DNA of 64,000 nucleotides from Macrobrachium rosenbergii (lineage: Eukaryota; Arthropoda; Malacostraca; Decapoda; Palaemonidae): positions 62,714,720 to 62,778,719 of the forward strand of contig NC_089788.1 in assembly GCF_040412425.1 (NCBI RefSeq), in the 5' to 3' direction. Positions within the stretch are counted from its first letter, which is position 1. Every line of letters starts with the position of its first letter. The notes under the pieces are model-generated. The model did no database searches. It saw only the letters and a list, made by a program, of their open reading frames with translations, and was not told the origin of the DNA. Position numbers and translations under genes: made by a program. Shown in pieces: positions 47,501 through 60,526 of this stretch.

Positions 47501-48375
47501 ATGAAACTATGGGTAATGTATTTTTCTTGGACAATATAAAACAGTATCTCTCACGTCTGGTATTTCAAGATGTCTAAAAATATCCTATCCACTGGAGCAA
47601 TTTGAATGTTCATCTTTTTTCAAATAACTCCAACTATTAAATGGAAATGCCAAAAACTGTAAAACAATAACAGGGATGACATTTTGGAAAATGTTCAGTA
47701 CCAATATTCATATTGGAAGAATACAGTATTATCTAAAACCTCCACAAGATGCAGTGTCTGCTACTCATCCTCAATTAATTTTTCTTGGACCCTAGGACCA
47801 AAAACAAAAGTGCATACTAATATTTATTTCTTGCCATCCACTAAGGTCTAAAAGCATAAATGAAACATTTAAAGGCTTTTTAGAAAAATGTCAAAAGGTA
47901 GAAAGATACAATAAGGCACGGCTGTTCTGGATAATCTAGTTCAACACACAGGCTACGCTCTCCTTTGGCTAAAATTGAACATAAAAAAAAAAAAAAAAAA
48001 AATACTGGAAAGGCAGGGGTGTTTTGAATGTCCCAGACTTACAGCCCTTCCATTTCTTGATGGAGTTCTACAGTGTTTTAGATACTGATGCTACTATAAA
48101 ATCTTTTACATTTTGGGCACACATTGCTTCCCGGCACTCCTTAACTCAGCATTTATTACAAGCTTCCCCACTCAAGAGGCCTAGCAATATTTGCTGAATT
48201 ACAGTTAGGAGGGTACATTGCATCTCCGCTTATACCAGAAAAGAAAAACTATTCAGATATCCATAGCATCAAGATAATTAGTTAGGCACAATTTAAAATA
48301 ATGAGCAGAAAGGGGATAGCTGGTGGACTAAAGAGAGAGGCCTGAAGGATGAAGAAAAGAATGTGAAGGGCTAAC
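47501..48375. other. intron, no gene seen
   Basis: AT-rich sequence between the DIRS element and the exon at 48376, with a poly(A) run at 47984-48002 that may mark an old insertion on the plus strand. Confidence 0.45.
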
Positions 48376-48570
48376 TGGGGCAGGATGGAGTGTTGTGATG
48401 CAGGTCACTTTCAGGCGTTGGGGATTGAACAGGACTGTATACATGAGACTCACCAAGAACCAAACCACTATCATGAAGTGAAGATGACCCTAAACGTGGC
48501 TTAAGGACACTGTTTGGCAAAAGGAGGATCATGGGAACACCAGAGGCAGGACCAACTGGCAGAGGAATAT
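48376..48570 (-). CDS. symmetric exon (65 codons) of the unidentified minus-strand gene
   Basis: On the minus strand an acceptor (CATTTTTAAG) precedes AT ATT CCT CTG, and a donor (CCCCA|GTTAGC) ends it. Both boundaries are phase 1, so the 195-bp exon can be included or skipped without changing frame. It encodes IPLPVGPASGVPMILLLPNS, LKPRLGSSSLHDSGLVLGES and HVYSPVQSPTPESDLHHNTP, a Ser/Pro-rich, probably disordered segment with SP sites. The donor GTTAG is of the same type as in the exons at 52770 and 61086. No family was recognised. Confidence 0.5.
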
Positions 48571-49543
48571 CTTAAAAATGAAAGTGGATAAAGCAACAGA
48601 CTCTTCAGATACAATATGGGCACTGGCACAACAGGCAGCACAGGTGCAGTCAAGCACATTCAAACAGTGGAATATACAGAAACAGACACCTGAGCAGTCT
48701 ACTGTAGAGTACCTACTTCAAAGAGTACAGAGAAACAGCTGGTATACTGATGAAGATAACTACAATGGAGGTAGCCAAGTATGCAAAGGCAGTCTGGTAC
48801 ATGGGAAGATGTCAATACTTGAGGCCACTTGAGTAGGCAAAGCCAAGCAAGCATGTGGGACCAACGAAGCAGAAGTCAAATTAGATAACACTGAAGCAGG
48901 AGGGGACAACAGCGCTGGTAACGAGACATTGGGTGTCACTAACAGTGAATCTTGACCTCATGATTAACTCACTTAAATAAAACCAAGTGCAGTAAGGAAC
49001 TGGTCTTGGAGTACAGAAACCTTTGTTCTGAGTCTGACCAGAAGTGTCACCCACTGAATGAATAACCTCCAATAATAAAGAATGAATGAATGGGACAACA
49101 CTGGAGGAGCAGAGAAGGAAGAAAAAAGGTTGAATTAGTAGGGGCCACAAACAAGGCCAGAATAACTATCACAAGGTGACAGGAACACCTTAGGAAATTC
49201 ATCTGGCAAAGTCAGATAATGCCCCTTCTACACAAAAACTTCATCTCACCATCAACACCCTGGAGGAGAAGGTCAGGCCTTCAGATGCCAAGATTCACCA
49301 GCTGAAGTCTTCTCTTCGACTTGGCTTGTTGAATGACCACAACATCAGCATGGGGAAGATAGTTTCTAATCATGTGATGAAATTATAATTCTGTGTAAAC
49401 AAAAGATTCAAAATGGCTTTATTGGTATTCAGGGTAGGTTCTCCTTTAGCACTTTCAGCCTTGCCATATCCTGGAACTTTTCCAGGATTTTGCATCAGAT
49501 GGCCATAACACCATAGGAATGAGGACAACCTCAATTATCAGTA
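48571..49543. other. intron, no gene seen
   Basis: Between the 48376 exon and the Tigger element. An 84-codon plus-strand frame at 48578-48832 lacks splice or family support. Confidence 0.4.
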
Positions 49544-50423
49544 CAGTAGCACACCGAGATAACGGACTGTGGTATACTGTACTTCTGGATATACCGGTGC
49601 AAATTGGAAATATCAATTTGAGGGTTTTCGCCTCCAGATCGAGCGAACTGTATTTTCAAATTACATGCCAAAAGGAATGCTGGGAGTTTGAGTGAGGGAG
49701 AAAGCGCATCACCCAGGCTCACCCACGCTCTCAATGGGGCACTCGGTTGCCAGCATCCCTCATGTTGATGCATCTGACTTGTGATTTATAGTGATTTGCA
49801 CAATGGCTCCTACCCAAGCAAAGCATTCAAGGAAGCGTTTAAGCATCCAGGAAAAGCTGGATGCTATTGCAAAAGTAAAGAGAGGTTTGTCGCAGAAAAG
49901 TGTGGCTGAACTTTATGGTATCCGTGCACCAACAATGTCTGACATTATGAAAGCTCACGGCAAACTGGCAGCATTTAAGAATAAAGGCTATGATATTGAA
50001 TATAGAGGGGACAAAGCTGCTGCTCCTCGAAAATCTATGAGGGCATTGGAAAACGAAAAACTTCAATGGTACTGAGATGGTACATGCAGCAATATACAGC
50101 AGGAATCAGCATTGGTGCTGAACAGCTCATCAAGGCTGCCAAGAAACTGAGCGTTCATGCAATTGGTTGGGCTTTTAGTTTAAACGGAGGCATGGCATGG
50201 GCCGAAAAGTAAAAGTGTCAGGAGAAAAGTTATCCTTTTATGAAGATGCTGCTGCGAAATTCAGAGAAAGGATTTGCCAGTTGACTGAGGACGTAGGCTT
50301 GCTGCTATCTCAAGTTTATAATGCAAAAACACGCATTCACGTACATATACAACAAAATATTGGAGTTTCTTTTAAAGCGGGGTAGGCTCGGACACTTTAA
50401 TCCATTATTTCAGTGAGCTACTG
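49544..50423 (+). mobile_element. internally deleted Tigger (pogo) element
   Basis: The left end CAGTAGCACACCGAGATAACGG and the right end (reverse complement) CAGTAGCTCACTGAAATAATGG are imperfect inverted repeats. Both are flanked by TA (49542-49543 and 50424-50425). At 880 bp it is far shorter than an intact Tigger (over 2 kb) and lacks the DDE catalytic core. Confidence 0.8.
49803..50385 (+). pseudogene. Tigger transposase N-terminal DNA-binding region, truncated
   Basis: MAPTQAKHSRKRLSIQEKLD, IAKVKRGLSQKSVAELYGIR and MSDIMKAHGKLAAF form a CENP-B-type helix-turn-helix domain. After a stop at 50073 the second domain (Tc5-type) continues in another frame as VKVSGEKLSFYEDAAAKFRE and ICQLTEDVGLLLSQVYNA. 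It then breaks off where intact relatives continue QVYNADETGL into the catalytic part. In intact elements these domains bind the terminal repeats. Confidence 0.82.
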
Positions 50424-50996
50424 TATGTCAAACAATGCCTCTTAAGGTCACCATTCATAAAGGCTGGGCTGATCTTCATAATGAGGTATTCATTTTCTTA
50501 TTACAGCAGTTGAGAAGCTTGATTTTATCCTCATCGACCTTAGGGGAGATGTTTTCTTAGACAATCTGCCAGAGAGCTGTCTCATCTTGCTGGTAATAAG
50601 ACAAGATAGCTAGTAGCATAGGCAATATTCTTGTCTTTTTGCCATACCACAAATATGTGATTCATTTGTCTTTGCTCCATTCTTCCAGTTAAAGCAGCTG
50701 ACTTTTTTCCTTTACTAATCTATTGTTGATCATCACCTGCACTGCCCTGTCAAGTTCTGAGCTAGTCCTCTAAGGTGGAGGAGTGAGACAGGGCCCTCCT
50801 GACATTAAACAGGAAACCTTTCATAGCATTCACTCTCACCATTCATGTACAAGCCAGTGTTGTATAAGTCTGCAACACCTGGAGTCACTTCACATCCAGG
50901 AAAGGGTGACCTGACTCAATTACTTGTTAAAAAATTGTAAAATACAGAGAAAGGCAAACAAATGCCACATTTTTCTATAAACAACTGAGTGTGTGT

Positions 50997-51073
<77 letters not shown>

Positions 51074-52769
51074 GTTTACCTGACTAAATGTGCATGTGTA
51101 CATATATTCATGCACACATAAAGACTGAAAAAAATGTATATTTATGTAACACTGCATTACTGTATCAAGTACAATTCTGTACTACATTAAATATATGTCA
51201 ACTAAAATAGTGTACCAAAGAGAGAGAGAAAAAGAAGGGGGAGGGAGGAAGGTACAATAAATGTTTTGTATCTTATGTTAAAACAAACACACACAGAGAG
51301 GCATTCCCATGAAGCCTACTTAAAAGGTCTTTCACATAAGTACTGGCTGGCATGTATATGAATAAAACTCTGACGATATCCTCAGGTGCAAGCTTAGAGG
51401 CTGTCACGTCTATATTGAGATTACAGGAGCCAAACAAGAGTCCACCAATGCTGCACCACTTCATTATACCCTACCATGCCTGTAGATAGTGCCAATAAAA
51501 GAATATCACAGGAAAAATTCCCATCACTACTATGTCTGAAGATGGTCACCAAAGGAACAATGTACGAAGAGGATGAAAGTGACTCTCTTCTGTTTAGACC
51601 TTGATTGCTGTGGTCTAACTAGAAGACATTGATTACTGTGGCCTAAATAGAAGACAGTCATCAAGCCGGATGCTACAACTCGTATGAGAAAAGGAACCAG
51701 TCAGCTGGGAACAGAACTGTTCCTGGAACCCTTGAGGATAAGGCCATAAAGGAACAGACACAAAGTTCGCTTTTACTATACAACAAATCCAAAGTTAATC
51801 AGTGCACTACAACTCTCAATAAGATCATACAGTCAGGAAAAGATGCTTATAGCATGTGGTTATAGATATGACACTGTCAGTTAATGCTCTTAAAAATGTT
51901 GGTGGTAACTCATCATAGTTCCTGCTTCTGTAAGGGTCAATACTGAAAGTCATATACATATTCTTTCCAAAGGAGAGATTTCCTCTTAGATGTGAAAAAT
52001 TCCCAATACTTCAATCTATATTTAGGTCATCATATTACAATCTATATTTAGGTCATCATATTCCAAGAGATTTTAAAGTAGCTTCCCAGTTTTTAGTAAT
52101 GGTAGTCCTTTACTCAAACTGAATAGCTTACCTCTAGACCTCAACAACCCGCCCCTCTCTTCTTCCCAAACTCAAGGACTGCACTCACAAACAATCCTTG
52201 AATACCGTACATTTCTTGTTGCCTTTTTTTGGATGAGATCTGTACATCCTGTCAAAACGTATGCGGGGCTCATCCAGTAGCAAGAGCAAACATACTTTGT
52301 AAAAGAAGTCTAATTATGGAAGGTGGGTCACTAAGGTGCACATTATTTCAAAAGACATACACCTCCAATTATCAATTAAGTTTTCAACACTAATTCCTTA
52401 ACAAATACTAGCAACAGTGAGTATGGCATCGTAAAGCTATGGTTTGTAAATACATACACTCATCATTCTTTTGAAAAATAAACAATTTCTACATGTACAG
52501 TATTTCCGTAACAAAACAAAGATGATCATCCGGCAGCATGATAAGACATGAAACTGACCAATCCAATGAAGAAAACCAATAGAACCCAGAAGTACCAATT
52601 ATACAGTATTAGGAATCCCTCCAACATACAGTAGCAGCTTTTCACAAAAAAAGAATCATCTCCTGCTAAAAGGAGCAGGATAAAGAGAAAGCAGCATGCA
52701 CAAGACAGTGTTTCATTCTTTAGGAATAGTAATATTGACAATAAACCAAAAACCTGAATAAAAACTAAC
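50424..52769. other. intron with a (GA)n microsatellite
   Basis: Intronic sequence between the Tigger element and the exon at 52770. It holds (GA)n at 51001-51069 and a 26-bp tandem duplication (ATCTATATTTAGGTCATCAT) at 52013-52064. No supported gene. Confidence 0.55.
51001..51069. repeat. (GA)n microsatellite
   Basis: Uninterrupted GA tract preceded by (GT)n. Confidence 0.97.
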
Positions 52770-52934
52770 CTGCTTGAGCAACATGAGGAGGTTGAGAGAA
52801 CAAAAGGGACTCAGAAGGTACATCTGAGTAGGATGCTGTGTGTTGTGGTACAGGTGGTTGTGGTAGTAAGGTTGGAGGACTCGAATTGTCATCTTCCAAA
52901 CTCTCCGAACACTCTGAATCATTCATGTCATAAT
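52770..52934 (-). CDS. symmetric exon (55 codons), paralogous to the exon at 61086
   Basis: On the minus strand the acceptor GTGCAAACAG precedes AT TAT GAC, and the donor GCAG|GTTAGT closes the exon, phase 1 at both ends. It encodes YDMNDSECSESLEDDNSSPP, then LLPQPPVPQHTASYSDVPSE and SLLFSQPPHVAQA. The start DMNDSECSES matches EINDSECSES of the 61086 exon, and both continue acidic then Pro-rich. This looks like an ancient exon duplication. An SxS/T-rich acidic patch suggests a casein-kinase target, which is inference. The gene is not recognised. Confidence 0.65.
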
Positions 52935-54311
52935 CTGTTTGCACCACATTTACATAAGTTATTTGTCTCAAAAGTTGTCCTTAACAATTTAACATTCACT
53001 ACATTAATTATAAACCATGCACATACTCATACAGCACCAGCAAGCAAAATCAGTGCACTTACAACAACCAGGCATCTACATATCTTTCTCACAGAAATAA
53101 GGTAACCAAGGGGACTTACACAAAAGGTAAAGATGAGACCAAGAAACAAAGGGGAACCCATGCACATCACACTACTCCCTTTCATGCAGCTGGCATCAAA
53201 GTTCTGCTCTTCATATCAAGCACATCATTTAAACAACGACACTTCTTAGCTTTATCAAGAGGAATCCCTTCCATGTGAAATAGGAATCTCACATACAAGA
53301 TACACCAGCTCACAAGAGAGCAGAGAAGGGAGAGTTGTCTAAAAGTATGGCAGCTGTTACAAATGTTACAAAACAGATAGACAGTTAGTACAAGATTTAG
53401 AAAATAAAGCAAAGCACAAGAATACTACATGGAAAATACCATTCTAGCTAAAAACCACAATACAACGGAAAGCACTGCCATAATTACATTACTGTACACT
53501 GTACATGAAAGTATTTCTGTGTCACTAAAGCTCACTACCTACTGTTATAACTTTAAATTCAACAAAAAGACAACAAAAGCCAGAATAATTACATAATAGA
53601 ATTATTCTAGGTTCTTCAAGATACTTTATACCTCATATAACTAATATCAATTTTTGAACAATCATTCATTCCAATTAAAACAAATATAACTAATTGCATG
53701 ATCATGCCAACAAACTACTGTGTAGCCTTACATCTACAAACATAAAATGCCTGTAAGTTATTTCAATAATTTCAAGGATTTTTACCCTTGTACATTATTT
53801 TTGAATAGTTGCAAAGATAAAATTTGTCAGCATTTTACACATGTTTTCTGTCTTAATAATGGTCAAGGAAATTCTTGGTGTATCTTAAAGGTGATGGCAG
53901 AGCACCCTGTATCTTAAATGTGATGGCAGAACACCCAAGTTTAACTCTGAGGCTAAGAGCAACTAGTTATGGTGATGTGTGACAAATCCCAACTTTACAT
54001 AAATACCAACTAATGAGGTCTCTTATCACAAATTGGACTTAACAGATATTGCTACAAAATATGTGTACATAAATAATGTTAAAACTGCCTGACCTTATCA
54101 TTATTATCATAATAATAATACTAAATAAAAAGTTTCCTGAGACCACTAAGTATCATTTGTAGGCTCTGTTTTAAAATGACAAAGGAAAATTGGAGCAAGG
54201 TAAAGATAAAAAAAACATTAGATAGGTATGTAAGACACCAAATGGAATGGATGAAAAGTTAAACATAAAGCAATACAACTTACAACAAAGGAACACTGCA
54301 AAGAACCTCTA
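52935..54311. other. intron, no gene seen
   Basis: Between the 52770 exon and piggyBac copy 3. A ~32-bp tandem duplication (GTATCTTAAA(G/T)GTGATGGCAGA) lies at 53879-53935. Nothing else recognised. Confidence 0.5.
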
Positions 54312-54332
54312 TTAACCCTTAAACGCCTGTTG

Positions 54333-54391
54333 GACGTTTTAAACGTCGTCCAAAATTGTCTGTCGAATGCCGAGTGGACGTTGCAAACGTC
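54333..54391. promoter_or_regulatory. paired 5' palindromes of piggyBac copy 3
   Basis: GACGTTTTAAACGTC (54333-54347) and GACGTTGCAAACGTC (54377-54391) are palindromes whose starts lie 44 bp apart, as in copy 1. Relative to copy 1 both arms changed together (GACGTA/TACGTC to GACGTT/AACGTC), so the symmetry rather than the sequence is conserved. Confidence 0.5.
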
Positions 54392-54670
54392 GACTGAAAA
54401 TGCTTTTTTTAAATATTCGCGGAAAAATAATTATAGGCCTAGTTTGCAGAAGATTTCAAATCCCGCGCCTCGGCGGATGCTGGGAGTTCACGGATCCAGC
54501 TGTTGTTTTGTTTCTGAGCGTCACCCAGACACGCATGCGTGAATTCCCCCCATCTCGCATCAGAGAGCATCAGAGCAGCACCTTGCGGGAGCGATACTTT
54601 GACGCAGACGTGTTTTGTTGAACTTTTGCGAGTGTTAGCGTATTCGTGCTGCAACAGAACGTTTGCAGAG

Positions 54671-57094
54671 ATGTCACAAAGGCGTCAGGACCGTGAAAGG
54701 CGATACTGCCTGTCGGAAGTGAGCGTGTGGCGAGTTTTAGACTGGGATGCTGGAGAAGGACCCAGCAACCAAAGTGACCCAGCTTCTCAACAGCGTGTTG
54801 TTCGCCCACGTGTGACCTATGGCGACCAAGGACCACATCCCGTTACTTTTACGACCCCTAGGAAGCATCGAGGTGTCCTGAGGGGCATCCGAAAACATTT
54901 GGGAGGCCTCCAACAGAAGGACATAGACGAGTACTTGTCGGAGCTTTAATCGAGAGCAGGTGGGAAGTCCTGATTTCGGTGGTAGCTGGTCATCTAGCGA
55001 TGAGGACATCACGCCTGATGTCAGCGATGACGAGTATTTGCCCCCAATGTCCGTACGGGATCCACAGGAGGAAAGCGAACTAGAATTTAGTGGTTTTAGT
55101 GCTTATGAGGGAGAAAGTGAGATGGAGGAGGAGGAGGATGCCCGATTGTGGCTGGTGGGGACGATACCGAAAGTGATGGCGAAAGTGAAGGAGACGGCCC
55201 AGCTGGAAGTGTGGGAGTGCGAAGGCGTGCCGCAGCGATGCGCGCGTCTTGCGCGCTTGTGCGAGCGCAAACCCGTAGAAGGTCGCAACGCCGTGGCAGC
55301 TCGGGTGAAGGCTGTTAGTCCGAAAGTGGTGAGGGGTGGTTGGAGGACCCCACCCCACCTAACATGCACCCATTCACGGCAGTACCTGGACTGACCGTCC
55401 CTGTGCCTCTCACGGCACTGGGGTTCATTCAGCTTTTCCTGACGCGGGAACTGCTGGAATTCCTGGTTGCGGAGACGGCAGATTACACTCGGTACTGCCG
55501 TGAGGAATTGCAGACGACGTTGTCGCACCGCTGGCGGGCCTGCAACCTCACGGACATAGCGCATTTTTTGGGGCTCCACATATTCTTTGGAATGATGCCT
55601 GCTGCCGACGTCAGGCAATATTGGAGGCGGAATTTTTTTTTAAGTACGCCCAATGTGGCCAGCATTATGTCCCGTGATAGTTTCCTGGCGTTGGACAGGT
55701 ATTTCAATGCCTTCAACCGAAGGGCTATACCCGAATAACCCCGACCGCCTCATCTTAGTCCGCCCAGTGTTGGAGTTCATTCGTGAACGGTGCCAGACTC
55801 TCATGGTTCCTTCAAGAACCTTTCTTTGGATGAGGGTATGATGCCATACAAAGGGCGTCTAAGTATTAAAGTGTACAACCCAAGAAGCCAAAGAAATATG
55901 GTGTAAAGTTATTTTTTTATTACGGAAGCCAACACTGGATACGTCGTGGACTTCTTGGTGTATTCTGGGGTCTTCTCCACGCTGCGTGACACTGTCTTCG
56001 GTCTTGTGAATCGTTTCCGTAACCAGGGATACCACCTGTTTATGGATAATTATTATAACTCGGTATCCCTGGCCCAGGAACTGTATGAAGCAGGTGTGCA
56101 CGTCAGTGGTACCCTTCGGTTGGTGTGTGGGGCCCCGAATGTCCTCAAGAGGTTTGCTAGCCATCCGCAACATCTTGCAAGAGGAGAGACAGAGTGGCGG
56201 CGGAAGGGAGATGTCTTCGTCATCTGTTGGAAGGGGCTCCGAGTCGTGCCCATGATTACGACGAGTCATGAGCTCATCCAAGAAGAGATCACCCAGCGGA
56301 AGAAGACATGCCGGCAGGGCCGAGTTACGTTTGAGGAGTTTCGTGTCCAGCGCCCTACTGTCATCGGACACTACAACAGGCATATGGGAGGAGTTGATCT
56401 CTTTGATCAACTCATCCAGTATTATCCCTTCGCCAGGAGAACCAGGAGGTGGACACAGAAGCTCCTCAAATACCTCCTTCAGTTGGCCCTCCAGAATGCC
56501 TACATCATTTACTGTGGGTATAATTGACGCCGGAGGTTGACCCACATCCAGTTTCTTGAGGTGGCTGGGAATGCCCTCATAAACTTCAATCCGGAGGAGT
56601 GGCCTTCCAACGCCGCACCCCTGCCCCGAGCTCCAGCTCTGCCCCGAGAGGAAAGGGCAGATGTTGCTAGGTACCCTGACCTCAGAATTCCTGATCCTGC
56701 CGACGCCGCCCCTGCTGCCGCCGACCTTGATGATGACGCCGCCCCTGCTGCCGCCGACCTTGATGATGACGCCGCCTTTGAAGATGCTGCGCCGCCTTTG
56801 AAGATGCGCTCGAATTCCAGTGTCCGTCAGGTAGCCGACCCTGTGTGTCGGCTGCAGCCAGGAGATCACACACTGGAGCTAATAGAAGGGGGCAAACAGA
56901 AACAGTGCCGGGTGTGCCATATGAATGGCAAAAGGAGAGACAGCCGGTACGTGTGTCGCACCTGCAAGGTAGCACTTTGCAGGTTAGAGGAGTGTAACCG
57001 CAAGTACCACAATGCGGTTATTTACTGGAGTGTGCCTGCCCGAGCGACACCGGAGGGCGCAGCGAGCCGCCGAAGGGCGGCCCACCAGCAGTAA
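54671..57094 (+). pseudogene. piggyBac transposase (PGBD4-like), multiply frameshifted
   Basis: The start is taken at MSQRRQDRER (54671). An acidic N-terminal region follows (SSDEDITPDVSDDEYLPP). The DDE_Tnp_1_7 domain starts near 55390: FIQLFLTRELLEFLVAETAD, LGLHIFFGMMPAADVRQYWR. The three catalytic aspartates are visible, in DEGMMPYKGRL (near 55828), FMDNYYNSV (near 56043) and GGVDLFDQL (near 56394). The C-terminal zinc finger (CRVCHMNGKRRDSRYVCRTC and LEECNRKYH) is intact. Frame changes occur near 54950, 55160, 55730, 55870 and 55925, and in-frame stops near 55310 and 56525. The C-terminal linker has a tandem duplicated AAPAAADLDDD. Full-length homology with all catalytic residues suggests recent loss. 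Confidence 0.88.
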
Positions 57095-57456
57095 GGGCGC
57101 GCGTCTCCCTCCTCCGCTTGTGCCCCGTTATGTCGGAAGGAAAAAAATGCAAGACTCTTCAATGGAGGAGGGAGAAAACAAGAACAGCACGAAGAGTCAG
57201 GATTACGAGTGAGTATTCTGCATTGATTTTATTTTTCGTTTTATATTTACGAGTGAGTATTCTGCATTGAATTTATTTTTAGTTTTATATTTATTACAAG
57301 TTTTTATATATCTGTATTCATTGCTGTTTTGTATATTATTTCGTTTTATGCAAAAACAAAGTTTTTCACAACCATTCCTTTTAGTTATGCTTTCGTAACA
57401 AAGTAAAAAACAATATAATTTATATGTGTTTATGTATGAATGTCTGTATATATGTA

Positions 57457-57671
<215 letters not shown>

Positions 57672-57699
57672 TTTTACTTGGGTCTCTTTTGGGTAAGCA

Positions 57700-60100
57700 A
57701 AAAATCTCATATTCTGGTGATATTCAATCCTTTACCTTCATTTTGCAACAAACGGAAAGTCTCTAGCACAATATTCAGAATTTTGGTGAATTTTTGAAAA
57801 AAAAAAAAAAAAAAATTTCCTCCGTTCCGCGCGCGCGGACTCCGCTGAAAATCCTGTCATTTCTTGTGTCAGCTTGCCGTAATTTTTTCGCCCTTTCATA
57901 TTATTCGTTACATAAAGTGTTATACATCAAAATGTGCGCTATTTCATTTAGAATACAACAAAAAATAAATCATTCCTTTAGCTCTTCACAGTTTTATAAT
58001 ATTTTCGCTGAAATAACGATAACTGACAAAATTTTAACGTTCTGTCAACTTTGACTCGATCAAAATGATAAAAAAACGCATCCGTAAGCCATAATTATTA
58101 CATTCGAGTAACAATCAATCACTTACCTTCATTTTGCAAAAAACGGAAAGTCTCTAGCACAATATTTAGATTTTTGGTGAATTTAAAAAAAAAAATTTTC
58201 CTTCGCTTCGCGCGCGCAGACTACGCTGAAAATCATGTCATTTCTTGCGTCAGCTTGCCGTAATTTTTTCGCCATTTCATATTATTCGTTACATAAAGTG
58301 TTATACATCAAAATGTGTGCAATTTCATGTAGAATACAACAAAAAATAAATCATTCCTTTAGCTCTTCACAGTTTTTTAATATTTTCGCCGAAATCACGA
58401 TAACTGACAAAATTTTAACATTCGGTCAAATTTGACTCGACCGAACCTGATCGAAAAACGCATCCGTAAGCCATAATTATTACATTCGAGTAACAATCAA
58501 TCATTTAACTTCATTCTGCAACAAACGGAAAGTCTCTAGCACAATATTTAGATTTTTGGTGAATTTTTGAAAAAAATTTTCCTTAAGCTCATGCGCTGAC
58601 TCCACTGAAAATCATGGCATTTCTTGCGTCTGCTTGCCGTAATTTTTTCGCCCTTTCATATTATTCTTTACATAAAGTGTTATACATCAAAATATGTGCA
58701 ATTTCATATAGAATACAACAAAAAATAAATCATTCCTTTAGCTCTTCACAGTTTTTTAATATTTTCGCTGAAATCACGATAACTGACAAAATTTTAACAT
58801 TCGGTCAACTTTGACTCGATCGAAATGATCGAAAAACGCATCTGTAAGCCATAATTATTACATTCGAGTAACAATCAATCATTTACCTTCATTTTGCAAC
58901 AAACGGAAAGTCTCTAGCACAATATTTAGATTTTTGGTGAATTTTGAAAAAAATTTCCCTTCGCTCCTTGTGTGTGACTCCGCTGAAAATCATGGCATTT
59001 CTTGCGTCTGCTTGCTGTAATTTTTTCGCCCTTTCATATTATTCGTTACATAAAGTGTTATACATCAAAATGTGCGCAATTTCATGTAGAATACAAAAAA
59101 TAAATCATTCCTCTAGCTCTTCACAGTTTTTTAATGTTTTTGCCGAAATCACGATAACTGACAAAATTTTAACATTCAGTCAACTTTGACTCGACCGAAA
59201 TGATAAAAAAACGCATCCGTAAGCCATAATTATTACATTTGAGTAACAATCAATCATTTACCTTCATTTCGCAACAAACGGAAAGTCTCTAGCACAATAT
59301 TTAGAATATTGGTGAATTTTTGAAAAAAATAATTTCCTCCGCTCCGCGTGCGCGGAATCTGCTGAAAATCCTGTCATTTCTTGCGTCAGCTTGCCGTAAT
59401 TTTTTCGCCGTTTCATATTATTTGTTACATAAAGTGTTATACATCAAAATGTGCGCAATTTCATGTAGAATACAACAGAAAATAAATCATTCCTTTAGCT
59501 CTTCACAGTTTTTTAATATTTTCGCCGAAATCACGATAACTGACAAAATTTTAACGTTCGTCAACTTTGACTTCGACCGAAATGATCGAAAACGCGTTCG
59601 TAGCCATAATTATTACATTCGAGTAACAATCAATCACTTACCTTCATTTTGCAACAAACGGAAAGTCTCTAGCACAATATTTAGATTTTTGGTGAATTTT
59701 TGAAAAAATAATTTCCTCCGCTCCACGCACGCAGACTCCGCTGAAAATCATGTCATTTCTTGCGTCAGTTTGCCGTAATTTTTCGCCGATTCATATTATT
59801 CGTTACATAAAGTGTTATATATCAAAATGTGTGCAATATCATGTAGAATACAACAAAAATAAATCATTCCTTTAGCTCTTCACAGTTTTTAATATTTACA
59901 TCGAAATAACGATAAATAGAAAAAATCAACCTTTGGTCAACTTTAACTTTCGATCGAAATGGTTCAAAAATGCAATTGTAAGCTAAAAAAACTTAGTCTA
60001 GTAATATTCAATTAATTTCCTTCATTTTGGCACAATTGGAAAGTCTCTAGCACAATATTTTGATTTTTGGTGAATTTTTGAAAAAACTTTTTTACGTCCG
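57700..60100. repeat. tandem array of ~380-bp repeats in piggyBac copy 3
   Basis: The landmark CTCTAGCACAATATT recurs near 57761, 58152, 58533, 58912, 59287, 59667 and 60045 (spacings 391, 381, 379, 375, 380, 378). Each unit also holds GTTACATAAAGTGTTATACATCAAAATGTG, AGAATACAACAAAAAATAAATCATT and CGGTCAACTTTGACTCGACCGAAATG-like blocks. Within this array units resemble each other more than the units of copies 1 and 2 (for example CATTCGAGTAACAATCAATC here, CATTCTAGTAATATTCAATC there), so homogenisation occurs within a copy. Small 60-80 codon frames repeat with the unit and are not genes. Confidence 0.92.
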
Positions 60101-60526
60101 TGCGTTTAATTCATGCATCATTTTGTGATAATATTTTCTCTGTGTTGCTTTAATCATTTTACAATCTGTTATATACCAAAATCATCGCAATTTAGTGTAC
60201 AATACAACTAAAAAAATTAACTCATTAGCTTTAACCGTTTTCCTTACAGCGTGATTTGTATACAATTATATACGAGTTTTTTTTTTTTTGCTGTCATATA
60301 TTCCAATATTTATATATGATAATGATATTTTTTTCATTTCTGATGATTGCATACTAAACTTCAGGCAATGAGAAAAAAGGAGCCAAAAATGAACTCTTAA
60401 TCTTGAAAACTAAGCGCGCTGTGATTTTTTGAAAAAAACTTTTTTTCCGCTTCGGCGCTACCTCTCAGAGGCCGCCGGCATACGGGAGACGTTTTTGAAA
60501 ATAGGGCTTCGGCGTTAAAGGGTTAA

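Noticed and set aside
48578..48832. 84-codon plus-strand frame (MKVDKATDSSDT)
   Set aside because: It begins just past the minus-strand exon, has no acceptor or homology and lies in the intron of the minus-strand gene.
52526..52741. Hydrophobic minus-strand frame that looks like membrane segments
   Set aside because: It overlaps intron sequence after the 52770 donor. AT-rich DNA often yields Phe/Leu-rich frames, and no splice site supports it.
57794..59703. Repeated 66-86 codon frames with FLASACRNFFALSYYS-type sequence
   Set aside because: They recur once per 380-bp tandem unit and arise from repeat similarity. No start context or family match.
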